From: Microbacterium capsulatum
GTDB taxonomy: Bacteria; Actinomycetota; Actinomycetes; Actinomycetales; Microbacteriaceae
Direction: 5' to 3'
NCBI RefSeq assembly: GCF_030865425.1
Contig: NZ_JAVFCB010000005.1
Location: 263,850 to 327,849, forward strand
Length of the DNA: 64,000 bases
Shown here one piece after another: positions 63,975 to 64,000 of this stretch; position 1 is the stretch's first letter, and each line of letters opens with the position of its first letter. The notes under the pieces were generated by a model. The model made no database searches, was not told the origin of the DNA, and saw only the letters and a list, made by a program, of their open reading frames with translations. A program made the translations under genes and the position numbers.

Positions 63975-64000
63975 GACACCAACTGTCACCGATGTCCTGA
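63956..64000. repeat. Right end: two 19-bp terminal-repeat copies
   Basis: ACTGTCACCGATGTCCTGA occurs at 63956-63974 (overlapping the transposase stop) and at 63982-64000, 26 bp apart. These are the exact inverse of the inner left copy. Confidence 0.9.

Larger units (their letters stand above)
62654..64000 (+). mobile_element. IS481-like insertion sequence (right tip outside window)
   Basis: The left end begins TGTCTCAGGACTTCGGTGAC. The right side carries the inverted copies ACTGTCACCGATGTCCTGA, and the window stops inside what should be TCCTGAGACA, so only about four bases are missing. One transposase gene fills the element. Confidence 0.88.

Overview
This is a contiguous piece of a very GC-rich actinobacterial chromosome. 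Gene content and order point to the Microbacteriaceae, probably Microbacterium or a close relative. The signs are CarD, a SenX3-RegX3/PhoU pair, a GlnR-type regulator beside ppk and pst, DUF3263/DUF3027/DUF4032 proteins, a LytR_C membrane protein next to groEL, the XPB helicase plus helicase-associated protein pair, and many TAnnnT-N6/7-start (leaderless) promoters. This taxonomic call is inference; there is no 16S gene in the window. Almost everything is ordinary chromosomal housekeeping. The only clear mobile element is an IS481-like insertion sequence that runs off the right edge.

Layout. 0-8 kb: 3' end of an ArsC-type arsenate reductase, a small GSN-motif protein, tRNA-Lys, a conserved actinobacterial protein, a MocR regulator followed by a TIM-barrel isomerase/MFS transporter pair, pabC, and a DUF559 protein bracketed by two copies of a hairpin repeat. 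8-16 kb (minus strand): pstSCAB with an 11-bp-periodic PHO-box-like array, MutT1-like hydrolase, ppk and glnR, a phosphate/polyphosphate/nitrogen block. 16-22 kb: small membrane proteins, nitrobindin, YgfZ, a PabA-PabB fusion, a methyltransferase and gpmA. 22-26 kb: phoU divergent from senX3-regX3, and a lipoprotein. 26-35 kb: carD, ispDF, cysS and rlmB in the conserved actinobacterial order, but interrupted by a padR/ABC-2 exporter operon and an MDR oxidoreductase. 35-42 kb: DUF427, Rossmann and DUF4032 proteins, a UgpC/MsmK-type ATPase, a Dsb-like protein that lacks CXXC, tRNA-Thr, an HMCES/YedK protein and a DMT transporter. 42-49 kb: nitroreductase/msrB (msrB looks frameshifted at its 5' end), DUF3263, LytR_C, CIRCE-groEL, an orphan WXG100 protein and a two-component system. 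49-55 kb: an ABC importer operon with a HAD hydrolase, a decayed phosphodiesterase gene and a divergent GntR/UTRA regulator, resembling organophosphonate or phosphoester uptake clusters. 55-62.5 kb: flavin enzymes, a zinc ribbon, XPB helicase and partner, cold-shock protein and DUF3027. 62.6-64 kb: IS481-like element.

How the genes fit together. Phosphate handling is the strongest theme: PstSCAB uptake, PhoU and SenX3-RegX3 sensing, Ppk storage, and a phosphonate-like importer. Folate synthesis (pabAB, pabC), isoprenoid precursor synthesis (ispDF) and proteostasis (groEL, msrB) are the other metabolic themes.

Most notable observations: palindromic and tandem repeats that have become coding sequence inside ispD; paired hairpin elements around a DUF559 gene; a second roughly 100-bp palindrome family; widespread leaderless promoter architecture, including a possible 6-codon leader ORF before mocR; and several degenerate genes (phosphodiesterase, msrB, a Dsb-like protein). 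I saw no CRISPR array, prophage or biosynthetic gene cluster. No intergenic stretch exceeds about 300 bp.
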